64,000 nt of DNA from Nemania diffusa (GCA_038501195.1 JBBPUQ010000004.1:5594001-5658000); one strand, 5' to 3'; counted from the stretch's first letter, positions 23,398 through 34,099 are shown. Made by a program: numbers and translations. Notes: a model not told the origin generated them from the sequence alone.

Positions 23398-25396
23398 TTA
23401 TCGAATCCTATCTGCCACTGCTGGAGCCCTGATAGTAAGGTCATCTTCGTTGTGACTAGGCTCTGCGATAGAGGCTAGTAATTGGCGAATCGGACCATAA
23501 TCTATCTCCAGGAAATTGCAGAACTGCTCAACGTCTTGAAATAAGATGTATGTCCCTCGGACAGGGCCTCCTGTAGTACGTACATACTTCACTATGGGGT
23601 GAAGCTCGAAGAAGCGGCGAAAACGGTACCTGCTCTTGTTCAATTTCATCAAATGCGACGCATTCATAATCTTCTCGGGGGGGTGGTATGCAATTTTGAA
23701 CCCCCCAATATCTAAGAATAGATATTCCCCTGGGGGTAGTATTTCCTGTAGAGGAGGTGCTATTTCCTGTGGAGGAGGTGCTATTTCCTCTGGAGGATCA
23801 TGGATACTAGCGAGAACTGGCATATGGATCACGGGTAAGCCGTCGACCATGCTTAACCTGAGATCTGCCAAATATGCGGCCCGAAACCTGTACGTTGCAA
23901 CTAACTCTACCATTTTTTCCATGATAGGGAGCAGAGGCATCTTGCGAGAATACGTCGCGGCCATCTCTAAGTGGCTTCGAAGCATGCGGCACCAAACATA
24001 TAAATCCGTATTGGGCGGTCGGAATGGAAGACCGTACGTGAATTGTAATATAACAACCCCAAGGGACCAGATGTCTGCAGCTGCTGTATATTGGAAGGAT
24101 CCACAGCTAGTCACAACCTCTGGAGCCATGTATTTGTATGTACCGCACATTGTCTTCAGATCGCCAGCTTTAGAGAGGCCAAAGTCGGATAGTTTGATAT
24201 GTAATGGATGACGAGATTGGACAAGGATATTCTCTGGCTTGATATCGCGATGGCAGATAGGATTGGGTTGTTCATGGAGGTATGCTAGCGCCGATGCGCT
24301 TTGATGGAGGATTTCGAATAGGTCGTGAATTGAGAATCTCGTTTGTTTATACGCGTCGGCTAAGTTCCCCAACGGCACGTATTCCATGTATATGAAGGGC
24401 CTTGGCCCTAGCTGCGAATCGTGAAGCTTCACAATATTTTTCTGATAATATGTTAGCATTTACATATATTTAGCAGAGTGGTGATCTTGTGTTTACATGT
24501 GAGATGCTTTTCATGATCTCGATTTCCCTGGCCCATTGTTGTAATTCAAGCTGGTCTAAGTTCGGTCGCCTGGGCCGCTTACACGCCCACACATCCCCAG
24601 TGCTGACATTCCAGCACCGAGTTACAACCCCAAATGCACCGCCGCCGAGGAGTTTGTTTGGTATGATGATTGAGCCTGATATAGGAGTGTGCGCTAGCGT
24701 ATCTCGCCCCGTTTGAGGGCCGCTGTAAAGTCCGAGTGCACCGACTAGATCTTCTGGCGCTGCCGACCCCTGGAGGAATCGCTCGACATTGGCGACGTAA
24801 GTAGGTGACGCGATGTTCTGTTTGGCGACAATGATCAAAAATTTCAGATCATGGAATAGTTTAATGACGATGTTTTTTGCCTGGTCTGGGAAGGGAAACC
24901 CGTGTATAATCCAGTCGAATCCGTGTCGCACAAACAATCCTTTGGGATCTTCGTCACCGTATAGAACCGTAGTCCCATGCCTAGACCCTAGATCTCGCAA
25001 AATGAGACGATAGTATCCGTCATCGAACGTCTTATATGTCAGTGCGAAGTGGAGCTTGCTGATTCCAGCTGGATGAGAAAAAGCAACATCACAGATATTC
25101 CTGTCTGCTCCAAATATTAACCCTATTGACGTTCGTGGTCCGCGGCTGAATCTGAGTTCTAGATGATCTGATTTATCTGTCCAATCTAGGTTGGACTCCT
25201 CTGGTGGCGCGGTCGATTCTCGAGAACTTCGACTTTGGTGGACCTCCTCTAGCTCCTGAGGCTCGGGGGCTGGTATGTATTGCTGGGTGCTTTGAATTGC
25301 AGTCACAGCATTTAGCAGATGCCGATCCGGATAGGCATATACCCGAGCAATGAGGTCTGTATCTTGTTCCATTTTGACTTGGACTTCTGGGTTCAC
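23398..25396 (-). CDS. FHA domain serine/threonine kinase with KilA-N/APSES-like C-terminus
   Basis: Two exons: 24497-25396 (300 codons) and 23398-24441. They are joined by a 55-nt intron (GTAAAC donor, ATTATCAG acceptor), giving 647 aa. An FHA domain lies at about residues 80-190 (GADRNICDVAFSHPAGISKLH; DLGSRHGTT). A complete kinase domain spans about 245-500: Gly loop LLGGGAFGVV, ACK lysine, HRDIKPEN catalytic loop, DFGLSK, and CGTYKYMAPEV activation segment. Three imperfect heptads (EEIAPPP, QEIAPPL, QEILPPG) link to a C-terminal region of about 90 residues (IMNASHLMKLNKSRYRFRRF ... GGPVRGTYILF) resembling the KilA-N/APSES DNA-binding fold. The first two domains recall Rad53/Chk2-type kinases, but this is not the core orthologue. 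It is divergent from the gene at 25867. All key kinase residues are present, so it is probably active. The KilA-N call is by pattern only. Confidence 0.85.
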
Positions 25397-25866
25397 ATTA
25401 AGACAAAGAAGAATACTAGGAAATATAAATAAAAGAGATACGGTTAGGGTTAAGAGATAGCTTGTATTTATATATCACTAACTGGGCCATCAGAGTAGTT
25501 ACTCAGACAATAGGACTAAACCACAGTTTGTTAAATCCAGTGCAGCTCTTTTCACAAAATCCCTTCTGTACACATAGGACATAGGCAAGGAAGGCATCAT
25601 GGGGCGGCATAGCAGGCGCTAACGTAAGACAATTGGGTGCACCAAGGGCGACTATGCGCTGTACAGTACCTGCCTCCCTGATTACCCCTTTGGGCAGGAA
25701 GTCGCAATCTGTACAACCTAAACTTCGCCCTTACTTAAGTGGCGTAAGCGCCAGGTCTGGGCCGGTGGCCCCGGGGCAAATTTGGAGTTACACCGACATT
25801 CGGCTGTTCATCCTATCATCTTGTCATTCTACACCCTATACTTTCATCCGTATCTACAATGCCGAC
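25397..25866. promoter_or_regulatory. shared divergent promoter region
   Basis: 470 bp separate the start codons of the FHA-kinase (minus) and the next gene (plus). The spacer has no ORF of note and probably serves both promoters. A small GC-rich palindrome-like patch (CCGGTGGCCCCGG) lies near 25762. No specific factor site can be named. Confidence 0.4.
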
Positions 25867-27633
25867 ATGGATTTCTTTCAGAACCAACGTCAAAAGCCGC
25901 TTGCTCGCGATCTCGCTGCGCTAGGGGATGCTGAGCTTGATCGGTACTTACAAGAATCTTGCCGTCAGGGCAACATAACGCTCGTCGAAGTTGATGATCC
26001 CGAGAATCTACCGGAGAGCTTTATTCAGCGATTAAGGTAATTAACCAACGGCCTGCTTGCCTGTACCCTCACGTACCTTCTATTCTTTTCTCCATATACT
26101 CTCATACACCCAACTGTCTGCTAATCATTAAATAGAGATCGGGCCGCAAGCCTCGCGACTCAGTCCAATGCGATCGACCTCGACCAAGTTAACGCTCGAT
26201 TGTTAGAGTTGCCTGCTGGTGATAACGGACAACCGCGGAGTTACTTACCCAAGCCCAGCGGCGAGTCTACGCCTAGCAGAGCGGACACGCCCCAGGACGT
26301 GAATGAAAGGAGGGCTTACAATAAACTTGTGGACAATGGAGGCCGTCCTTTGTTTCCTATCCATCGCCTTGATGAAATCGCCAGGGACCCAGGGGCACAC
26401 CGAGAGATGCTACGGCCATGGCTCCACATGCCTGATGTAAACCCCCCGAACTGGGATGTTTTCAGTGAACAGTTATTCTCTTGGGATTGTTTCCGCGAAT
26501 GGCAAATGTGCATCAGGGTCGGTGGGGTTCCTGAATTGGTTGGAAGGTGTGAAATGTACACTTTCCTCCGTGATTTCCGTCGCCGAACGCCAAACTACAC
26601 AGAAGCGGTCAAAAAACTCCTAGCTCATTATGAATTTATCCAGCCGTTCCAGCTCCACGATGACCCGAAGCAGCAGAATAGCGTGACAACATGGATCGAG
26701 TATATTGCCTATTCGTGCTCCTTTCACTATCACTTTGCCTGCCTGGCTAAGCAATACCGATCGCGTTTTGATAAGGGTTGGGAGGCATTGGTGGAAACTG
26801 GAATGTTGACACCGACGGAGACCTGGGAGAACGTATTGAATCCCGAGGATGCCATGGCCGCCGATATCGAAACGGTAAGGGCTTGGAAGGACATGGATTT
26901 GGCCGAAAAGGCCCTAATATTCGCCAAGAAGAAGAGCGGTGCGGTAAAGGGATCGAGTTGTGGCGAAGAAGCCGCTGACATTTCCATCCGCGCAGCCCAA
27001 TCCAGGTTTGACGAAGCAAAGAAATCGTATGCGCTATTACAAAGGCGAAATGAGCTCATCGCCAACTTTAGTGTCGCCGCACGACCGTACCGAGTAGCCA
27101 AGGACAATGCAAAGTGCCATCGCTCGCGGCTTCAATGGATTTTGGAGCAATTTCCGCTGGTCGAGGCTGAGATGAACCAATCGGCCGCATCCGAAGCCAC
27201 ACAAAATAATCCAACACGTGGTACGAAAAGGGTACGAGACACAAAAAGCACGGAATCTCAAAATCGGGGTACCAAAAAGCGGAAGCCCAACTCGCACTTT
27301 ACCAGTAGTAGCAATGATATCGTCTCTCTCAATGATAATCAGGATGGCCAGGGGCAATCGGCTCGACAAATATCTTCTAATGGAGGATTTGATGATACTA
27401 AACGGGCGAGCGCGAAGGAAAAGCTAGGCCGAATAGTGACCAGGTCTTCCAACGGCCGGCTACTCAGGAGCAGCAACCAGCGGGCACACCAACCCCCAGC
27501 AACTTCCCCTCCACTTCGCCGAAGCGCTCGAATTGCAGCGCTTCAGAAAGTACGCGAGAATAAAATCACTATAGCGCCAGATACTAAACCTAAACAGCAC
27601 TATGGTCGAAAACCTAAAACTAAGCTGGCTTGA
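25867..27633 (+). CDS. expanded fungal family protein of unknown function
   Basis: Two exons, 25867-26036 and 26136-27633, with a 99-nt intron (GTAATT donor, CTAAT branch, AAATAG acceptor); the joined product is 555 aa. No enzymatic motif is recognised. The core contains FSWDCFREWQMCIR, a helical FLRDFRRRTPNYTEAVKKLL and DPKQQNSVTTWIEYIAYSC. I associate that pattern with a multi-copy family in filamentous ascomycetes whose role is unknown. A probable coiled-coil region follows (about residues 350-420). The C-terminal 130 residues are basic and disordered, with nuclear-signal-like KR clusters (TKRVRDTK, TKKRKPN) and an LRRSARIA motif. It is head-to-head with the FHA-kinase gene, hinting at co-regulation. 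The exon structure is well supported, the function is not. Confidence 0.8.
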
Positions 27634-27684
27634 GATAATGCTGACAAACTCAGCCTTACTAGTTGGCTAAGGTAATAGCCGCTG

Positions 27685-27803
27685 TGTCACGGAACAGAAC
27701 TGCAACGCTAAACCACAACACAACTGATGCAGAAGGCAAAAGTAGAACGTTGTCAAGGCAGGAACCTTGACCGTTTGCAGGTCTTATATATAGGACCGTG
27801 ACA
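27685..27803. mobile_element. possible solo LTR remnant, ~119 bp
   Basis: The segment starts TGTCACGG and ends CCGTGACA, a perfect 8-bp terminal inverted repeat with the TG...CA ends of retroelement LTRs. It contains a TATA-like CTTATATATAGG near its right end. The flanking 5-mers are CGCTG and CGCCG, a 4/5 match compatible with a worn target duplication. No internal retroelement genes are adjacent. It is short for an LTR, so a TRIM-type element or chance are alternatives. Confidence 0.4.
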
Positions 27804-28952
27804 CGCCGAGGGAATTGTAAAATATATGTACATAAAATTAAGCACAGATCTGATAGAATAGGTTAATTAATAATTCGTTGTTGTTTTTCAGGGCCTGGTC
27901 AGTTGTACTATTCTACGATGATACATAGGAATTTTATATTTAAAAATTAATTTGTAATTTATAGCGCATAACATAAAACCGCGTAATTATTATATTGCTA
28001 AGTGTATATATATAAATATTAATATGTGGTAAGGTGGGTTTTACAACTAGCTACTAACTAGACAATGAACATTGTGTGGCACGATGCTGCTACTATATCA
28101 TGAAAAAACTGCGTGCTAATTTCAAAAATATCCAACCTCCGGACGGTCGGCCCAACCACCTGATACTTTTTGAAACTTATGTTCTACGCAAACAACAATC
28201 AAGAGCATCCGAAAGGTGTACCACGGTCCAGACTCCTAGCGATACGAGAGATGACTCATTGTGATTGCTCAAAGTTCTATCTAGGTAACAGTTCCTCAGA
28301 CGTATGACGTCATAGAATATTTGAGCTCTTTTGCAACCCCCGTTAGCTTCAACACTGTAGATCGTTCAGCTTAACTAAAACTGTAGTGGTCTTAGGTACT
28401 CTCCTTCCCCACACCTACTGGTACGATAAAATGTCACAGTCCTACGAGGAACCTAGGCTACGCGCCTGACGTGCGCCTCCCTTGTCTCGCAAGGGCAACC
28501 TTCTTCGACCGATCTAATACAATGGACGTCGCAAACACCCGCAAAATCATACCATAAATATCAGGATTAGCAATAGCAGTCGTACAGAGCTGAAACACCG
28601 CCGTCGAACAGGACCATCCACACTAATGGCAAGGAGCAACACTTGCGAAGGAAAAGCGCGAGGCGGAGGTTCGCGTCTGAATTTTGAGACAGTCTTTCTA
28701 CAGTCCGATTATCGGCGTGGGCACCGAGAGCAGTGGACCGGCGAAATGATAGACATTCGTCACACCCATGACCAAGCTGCGCGGCTACAGCTTAAAAGGC
28801 CAGCACTAGAAGATTGCAGACAAAGTTACAACATTTAAGAACGCGAGATAACTCACTAAAGGATAAATCAATGGGACATCGGCGAACTCAAAAGACCAGG
28901 AAGGGGTTATAGGTATATAACAACACATAATACGCGGGAAAACGTAATAAGT

Positions 28953-29092
28953 ATGTCAGGGGATAAGGTTTAGAGTGAAAATAGATCACGTTGATACAAG
29001 CAGTCAGGTAGAAGCTAGGTAGCAATATGGGGTCAGGGTTCGATTCCTGAGTACTCCTCAGAGAATGGGGGAGGACTTTACTCCTTATATAA
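28953..29092 (+). repeat. dispersed ~140-bp repeat, copy B with intact B-box
   Basis: Same-orientation relative of 16369-16516. It contains GGTTCGATTCC at 29037-29047, an exact match to the RNA polymerase III B-box consensus. GGTTTAGAGTG about 70 bp upstream is a loose A-box candidate, and a shared ACTCCTTATATA lies near the 3' end. No cloverleaf can be folded around it, so it is not a functional tRNA gene by eye. A tRNA-derived SINE is the best guess. Confidence 0.6.
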
Positions 29093-29544
29093 ATATAGTG
29101 GCTTTAAAGAGGTCAAGGAATAAAAAAAACAACTAAAAAAAGCAAATTATGTCAGAACGTGCACATGTGCACGGATTGGCGGAAAACCGCTTACCGCCGA
29201 CCGTCTTAGGAAACAATATTAACGATCTAATCTACACCTATGTAGTCATGCAAGAATATAGTTAAACGATGCATTTATAATGACATAACTTGTTAGGAGA
29301 TTTAATTCTAATAAGAAACAAAGAATCGTTATCCTCCCCCTTCCTACCGGCGATTAGATATTCGTATTGACGTCTTCAAACCCGCGGGCTCACTCGTCCT
29401 CGTGATTAAGGAGCAACTGAACCGCTCAAACTCTTCCGGTAAGGCCGGTGAGCCACCTAGGCTCCCTTAGAGACTATAGCATAGCCAGCATAATTCCAAG
29501 GAATTCTCGTGATATCTTTGGATAAAGCATTGGATCATCGTCTC

Positions 29545-30027
29545 TTAACCCGACAACTCTTGTCTATTGCTCCCAATCAACGTAGAGTCCAATCTCACTC
29601 CACTATTGCGGGACTGCGCTACCCGATGCGCATTGTCATGTGGGGCGAGATGGGTTAAGGAGTTGGAGCGCGGTACTCCCTGCCAGTGTCTTTGGGACTG
29701 TTGCTGCATCTGTTGCAAAGGCTGCTGTGCACAGAATGGCAAACTCCAGCATGCAGCAATGTTGCTGGGTCTAAGGCGTCGCCGTTGTCTATGCTTCAGA
29801 ATCCAAATAGCAAGCACGCCAACTATAAAGACCTGTATAGCAAGAAATATACCCAGCACAACTGTGGTGGCAAAGAGGGTCTTTGTTGCATTATTAAACG
29901 AGGTAACTTGAATGGTGCTGCAACTAGTAACTTGAATGTTGTTGCAACTAGTTTGTAGGCTGCTCTCTCCGTCGTTATTATTGATAATGTTATCCCGGTG
30001 GTCGATATAATTTAATCTAGTCGGCAT
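29545..30027 (-). CDS. small single-pass membrane protein, hypothetical
   Basis: ORF of 160 aa. The N-terminal 50 residues are polar, Asn/Ser/Thr-rich and include the near-repeat NNIQVTSCSTIQVTS. A long hydrophobic helix follows at about residues 54-76 (TTVVLGIFLAIQVFIVGVLA), then a basic stop-transfer KHRQRRRLR and a Gln-rich cytoplasmic tail. No signal peptide and no family recognised. Coding status rests on the well-formed transmembrane topology and length. It may be lineage-specific, or could have an unseen upstream exon. Confidence 0.5.
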   Translation of the reverse strand: MPTRLNYIDHRDNIINNNDGESSLQTSCNNIQVTSCSTIQVTSFNNATKTLFATTVVLGIFLAIQVFIVGVLAIWILKHRQRRRLRPSNIAACWSLPFCAQQPLQQMQQQSQRHWQGVPRSNSLTHLAPHDNAHRVAQSRNSGVRLDSTLIGSNRQELSG

Positions 30028-30718
30028 GGGTGGGGACTGGATACCGTAAGTAGTTGAAAATATAATTATTCGGAAGGCTTTGCTAGGTATATAACGAGGA
30101 CCACATGGGCCTGGAGGTTAGTTATATAAACATGAAATTATCTGTATCGTAGAGCACATCAATGGAAAATAAAGAAGAGCACCCGGGAATGAAATATATT
30201 TAGTAAGATTTCTGAAACTACGGCCTAGTCTTTATCCGACGTACCCTCTAGTTTTAAGTCTGGCCTTTGGGGGTGGCCGGTTTTAAATACAGTAGCAGTA
30301 TCACAGTTTCCTGATAAGGCTGTAATGGCAGCTTAAATGTAGCAGAAATTGTAAAAAGCCAACTAAGGGTTAAGCTGAATATTTAAATCTCGCTCGGAAA
30401 TACGGCAATCTCGCCGGCGGTTACCTGTTGCTCCCACCATTATATCGGTTTGCCAGAAGCCAAAAATGCCTTCGGTCAACATAAATAATCACTGTGCTAG
30501 TTCAGAAACAGCGATTCGTAGACTCTCATAAGCTGCTGCTTATATTCAAGTAGTAAAAACCATAAAAAGCACTCATTTAATTCATATGCAGTAAAGCAAG
30601 ATAAGCCTAGATCGTTATAAACATTGGAAATGAAACCAAGTCTCAAAATTGCCGAGGGCCAACGCCTTTTCTTCCCTTGTCTCTCTCTTCATAGTATTAG
30701 TCCCTTGAAGGCGGCAAG
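30028..30718. other. intergenic, AT-leaning
   Basis: Divergent promoter space between the small membrane protein (minus) and the small kinase (plus). I see no repeats or RNA genes. A CT-rich patch (CTTCCCTTGTCTCTCTCTTC) at about 30672-30690 lies 30-45 bp before the kinase ATG and may mark its start region. Confidence 0.4.
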
Positions 30719-31535
30719 ATGGAACTCCTGCCTTTTCGAGGCACAACGTCTGTTTTTTTCCGCGTCAAAGAGGGAATTGTCCTAAAGTCCCCGAGAGCGA
30801 TATCGACAAAAAACCCAAATTACGAGCAGCTGACCAACCGTATTGCCTTGGAATTTCACGTTGAACGAGAGATTTTGGAGCTACTCGGATCAAACCCTCG
30901 GATTGTAAAGTATATACTTCCACCTTCCTAGTGTCAACACGTCTAACTTCGCTAGATATCATGGTTGGCATAAAGACACTGAGGGCCATCAGGGCTTGCT
31001 GCTAGCTAAAGCTGACGAGACTCTGGAGGATTATCTCCAAAAAGGAGATGCGATTACACTATCTGAGAGGAAAACTCTGTGCAGGCAAACGATTCAATCT
31101 ATTGTATATGCACACGAAAACGGGGTGATCCACTCTGATTTACGCCCAGAAAATATTCTAGTCTCTGGCGGCAATATTTGGCTGAGCGATTTTGGTGGCT
31201 CGACGTGTGAGAAGCGAGGCTTAGATGGTGGCCATCTACCAGATTCTGGTTTCTGGAATCCCAACTCAAAGTGGGAATCAACACCAGCTACAGATATATT
31301 CAGCCTTGGGTCTATACTGTACACGATCGTTACGGGACATTGGCCGTATAAAGACGGCGCGAACTTCAAGACCTTGGACGAATACCGTCAATACGTCGAC
31401 GAACGGTTTAAGGATGGGCAGTTTCCTAGTGTTGCAGATTTATTGGCCGGAGAGATCATTATGGGGTGTTGGATGGGAAGGTATGAGACAGCGGATGATA
31501 TCTTGAGGGCTTTTGACTTAGAAATAGCTGAATGA
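30719..31535 (+). CDS. small divergent protein kinase-like protein
   Basis: Exon 1 is 30719-30909 and exon 2 is 30956-31535, with a 46-nt intron (GTATAT donor, CTAAC branch, GCTAG acceptor). Splicing restores the kinase-typical IVKYHGWHK and gives 256 aa. A lysine in VLKSPR may be the ATP-binding Lys, but the Gly-rich loop is not recognisable. The catalytic loop reads HSDLRPENILV: the Asp is kept and the HRD Arg is lost. DFGGS is present, and the helical lobe has a DIFSLGSILYTIVTGHWPY motif. It is one of many short kinases found in filamentous fungi near HET or NLR-like genes. Whether it is active is uncertain. It lies 770 bp upstream of a HET gene on the same strand, and about 5.3 kb from the FHA-kinase gene. 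Confidence 0.85.
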
Positions 31536-32308
31536 GTGCCATTTCTACCAATGCTCCTTATCATGAAGGACTGCAACCTTGCTAGCTAGCAGGAAAGAGT
31601 GACAGATAGCCAGTCCGCTGGTATAGAATTTTGACGTAGTTTCGTGACTCAGAGGGTTCTTGCACATCGTTATCAAGGGAAATGCTAATAAAGTATAGCA
31701 ATAACGATATAGCTATAATGAACTTATAATATCCTTGGTTATTGAGTATTAATTTATTTTAAGTGCATAAATAAATTCAAGTTTTTTTAACAAGTTTTTT
31801 TTATTATTATTGTTAAAGTACAATATATACTAAAAAGATTATAAGTACCTAGGTAATATACAACGTATTTCTGTAAGTTTATAGCTACTTTACTAGGTTT
31901 ATTGTTTTGAATACTTTTCGGTTACCGAATTTTTACTTGTTACCAGTTATTGTAATTAAACGTAAACGTGAAAACCTTTAAATTTATCATTAGTGATTGT
32001 AGGTAGGTATGTACAGGTGACCCCAGTATCGAATAGGGAAGGATTACGGCAGGGGATGGAAATCAACAATGCTGTGGCTGATACGTTTATCTAGGCCTTG
32101 CAGGGTAGTAGTTCGATTGATCCTTGCTTACTACGTACAGAACACTGTAGCTAGGTACCGATAAATCTCGGGAGTATTTACAAGACGCCACAAAACAATA
32201 GACCGCGTCGCCTGGTGTCAACGGCGACTATATGGGCACTTGAACGGGAGACTAGGTCCACTATATGAAGTGGCAGAGTAGATGCAGTCTGTTCGATAGG
32301 TCTCGGCG
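31536..32308. other. AT-rich spacer upstream of the HET gene
   Basis: Contains a strongly AT-rich run at 31690-31960 (poly-T and TTATTATTATTG) and a TACCTAGGTA motif near 31848. GC content rises abruptly just before the HET start codon. No gene seen. Confidence 0.5.
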
Positions 32309-34099
32309 ATGCGGCTTCTCCATTGCGAGAGTCTGACATTCGAGGAGTTCGTCCACGATGTGCCGCGCTACGCCATCCTCTCCCACACATGGGGGGACGA
32401 GGAAGTCTCGCTCGATGACATGAAGCGCAAGGCGGCGCCCTCGCGCGCGGCGGGCTACGACAAGATAACAGCCACCTGCCGGATCGCCCAGGCGCAGGGC
32501 CTAGACTACGCGTGGATCGACACGTGCTGCATCGACAAGTCGAGCAGCGCCGAGCTCTCCGAGGCCATCAACTCCATGTTCGCGTGGTACCGCGACGCCG
32601 CCGTCTGCTACGCCTGGCTGTCCGATTACGCGCAGGACGCGGCCTTCGGCTTGACGGACGAGGCCACCCTCGCGTCGTTCGGGTCGCGCGAGTCAACGGC
32701 GGAGCAGGAGAGATGGTATAGCGACCCGCCTCCGCTCACGTCCAAGGAGCTCGACATGCGCAACCACATCGGGCAGGGCCTGAAGAAATGCAGGTGGTTC
32801 TCGCGGGGATGGACACTGCAGGAGCTGATCGCGCCGCGGCACGTGGAGTTCTACGACCGCCACTGGAACTGCTTCGGGTCCAAGCGGCAGCTGGCGCCCA
32901 TCCTGTCCTGGATCACGGGCATCGACTCGGCCGTACTGAAGGGCCGCCCGCTCGACCAGGTCCTCGTGGGCCGGCGCATGTCGTGGGCGGCGAGCCGGCA
33001 GACGCGGCGGGTGGAGGACATGTCGTACTGCCTCCTGGGCCTCTTCGACATCAACATGCCGCTGCTCTACGGCGAGGGCGCCAAGGCCTTCACGCGCCTG
33101 CAGGAGGAGATCATCCGCTCGAGCAACGACCTCTCCATCTTCGCGTGGACGGCGGCGCTCGGCGACCCGCGGCCGTTCCGGAGCCTCTGGGCGAGCGCGC
33201 CCAGCGAGTTCAAGTCGTGCCAGTTCCTGGTGAAGCCGGCGCTCGAGTGGAACGTGCGGGGCGAGTACAGCATCACGTCGCGGGGCCTGCGCACGACGGA
33301 CATGATCCGCATCGTGCGCGGCGAGGCGTCGCGCAAGGGGAGCTACTTCCTGCCGCTCGACTGCGCCGACGCGCGCCAGAAGAAGGACATCCGCTTCGTC
33401 TCGCTCGAGCAGTACGGGCCGAGCCTGTTCGCGCGGCGCAAGCCCTGGCTCTACGACACCGTCGTGGACATCGACGTGTCGCAGGCCTCGCGGCTGCCGC
33501 AGCCCCAGTACATCTGCTGCCGCGAGAGCCCGGACCTCGGGACCATGGTGCGGACGAGCCGCGTGGGATCCGTGCAGATCGACTTCTCCATCGAGGCCTT
33601 CGACGAGACGAGCGTCACGGCACAGCCCGAGACGGACTGGGACCTGCGCAACTCGGTCCTCCTGAGCTACCGGCGGCAGCAGTTCTGGGGCTGCTGGCGC
33701 ATACGCACCATGGCGGACGAGCCGGGCGTGTGCGTCGTCTGCGTGCAGTCTAACGGGTGGCTGCTCTACGGCATCTTCCCGTGGCATGAGCTGCCCGCCG
33801 CCATGGACCAGAGCGACTTACTCCCGTCGCAGATCGCCGACATGTTGCAGAAACTCCCCGTCCGGGCATCGGCGCGCTGTCCTCCGTGGCATCACACCGT
33901 AGAAGTTAGCGAGCATGATCTGGGGGAGGAGAATAGCGGTGAAATCGCCGGTACATTGCTACGAATTAAGAGCAGAAAGATTAACGAGGCCCAAAGTGAC
34001 AGGACAACAGTTAAGTCACGGTTGCAGCGACTAGTTACGAGAAGCAAACACAGCCTTAAAAAGAAAGCTTCCGCGAAGAATGTACAAAAAACCTGGTGA
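32309..34099 (+). CDS. HET domain protein (heterokaryon incompatibility-like)
   Basis: Intronless 596-aa protein with a full HET domain at about residues 19-250. The three conserved blocks are YAILSHTWGDEEVSL, then GLDYAWIDTCCIDKSSSAEL with FAWYRDAAVCYAWL, and WFSRGWTLQELIAP. The DMSYCLLGLFDINMPLLYGEGAKAF segment that usually follows HET is present. HET domains trigger cell death in fungal non-self recognition (het-6, tol, het-e families); which trigger this one senses is unknown. No NACHT, WD40 or transmembrane partner domain is attached. The C-terminal 350 residues are unassigned and end in a basic tail. Codons are very GC-rich up to about 33840, unlike the AT-rich flanks. The last 250 bases drop to the local composition. 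Confidence 0.93.
   Translation: MRLLHCESLTFEEFVHDVPRYAILSHTWGDEEVSLDDMKRKAAPSRAAGYDKITATCRIAQAQGLDYAWIDTCCIDKSSSAELSEAINSMFAWYRDAAVCYAWLSDYAQDAAFGLTDEATLASFGSRESTAEQERWYSDPPPLTSKELDMRNHIGQGLKKCRWFSRGWTLQELIAPRHVEFYDRHWNCFGSKRQLAPILSWITGIDSAVLKGRPLDQVLVGRRMSWAASRQTRRVEDMSYCLLGLFDINMPLLYGEGAKAFTRLQEEIIRSSNDLSIFAWTAALGDPRPFRSLWASAPSEFKSCQFLVKPALEWNVRGEYSITSRGLRTTDMIRIVRGEASRKGSYFLPLDCADARQKKDIRFVSLEQYGPSLFARRKPWLYDTVVDIDVSQASRLPQPQYICCRESPDLGTMVRTSRVGSVQIDFSIEAFDETSVTAQPETDWDLRNSVLLSYRRQQFWGCWRIRTMADEPGVCVVCVQSNGWLLYGIFPWHELPAAMDQSDLLPSQIADMLQKLPVRASARCPPWHHTVEVSEHDLGEENSGEIAGTLLRIKSRKINEAQSDRTTVKSRLQRLVTRSKHSLKKKASAKNVQKTW

Larger units (their letters stand above)
27634..29544. other. AT-rich intergenic stretch with LTR-like and SINE-like repeats
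   Basis: No gene is supported. It includes an LTR-like sequence (27685-27803), an AT-rich block (27820-28030), two short frames (28076-28264, 28626-28838) without motifs, and copy B of the dispersed repeat (28953-29092). Confidence 0.5.

Noticed and set aside
29037..29047. tRNA gene from the GGTTCGATTCC B-box
   Set aside because: No acceptor stem, D-arm or anticodon arm can be folded around it.
32693..33787. Long open frames antisense and in another frame over the HET gene
   Set aside because: Shadow frames of a very GC-rich gene; composition (Arg/Ala/Val) is typical of shadows.
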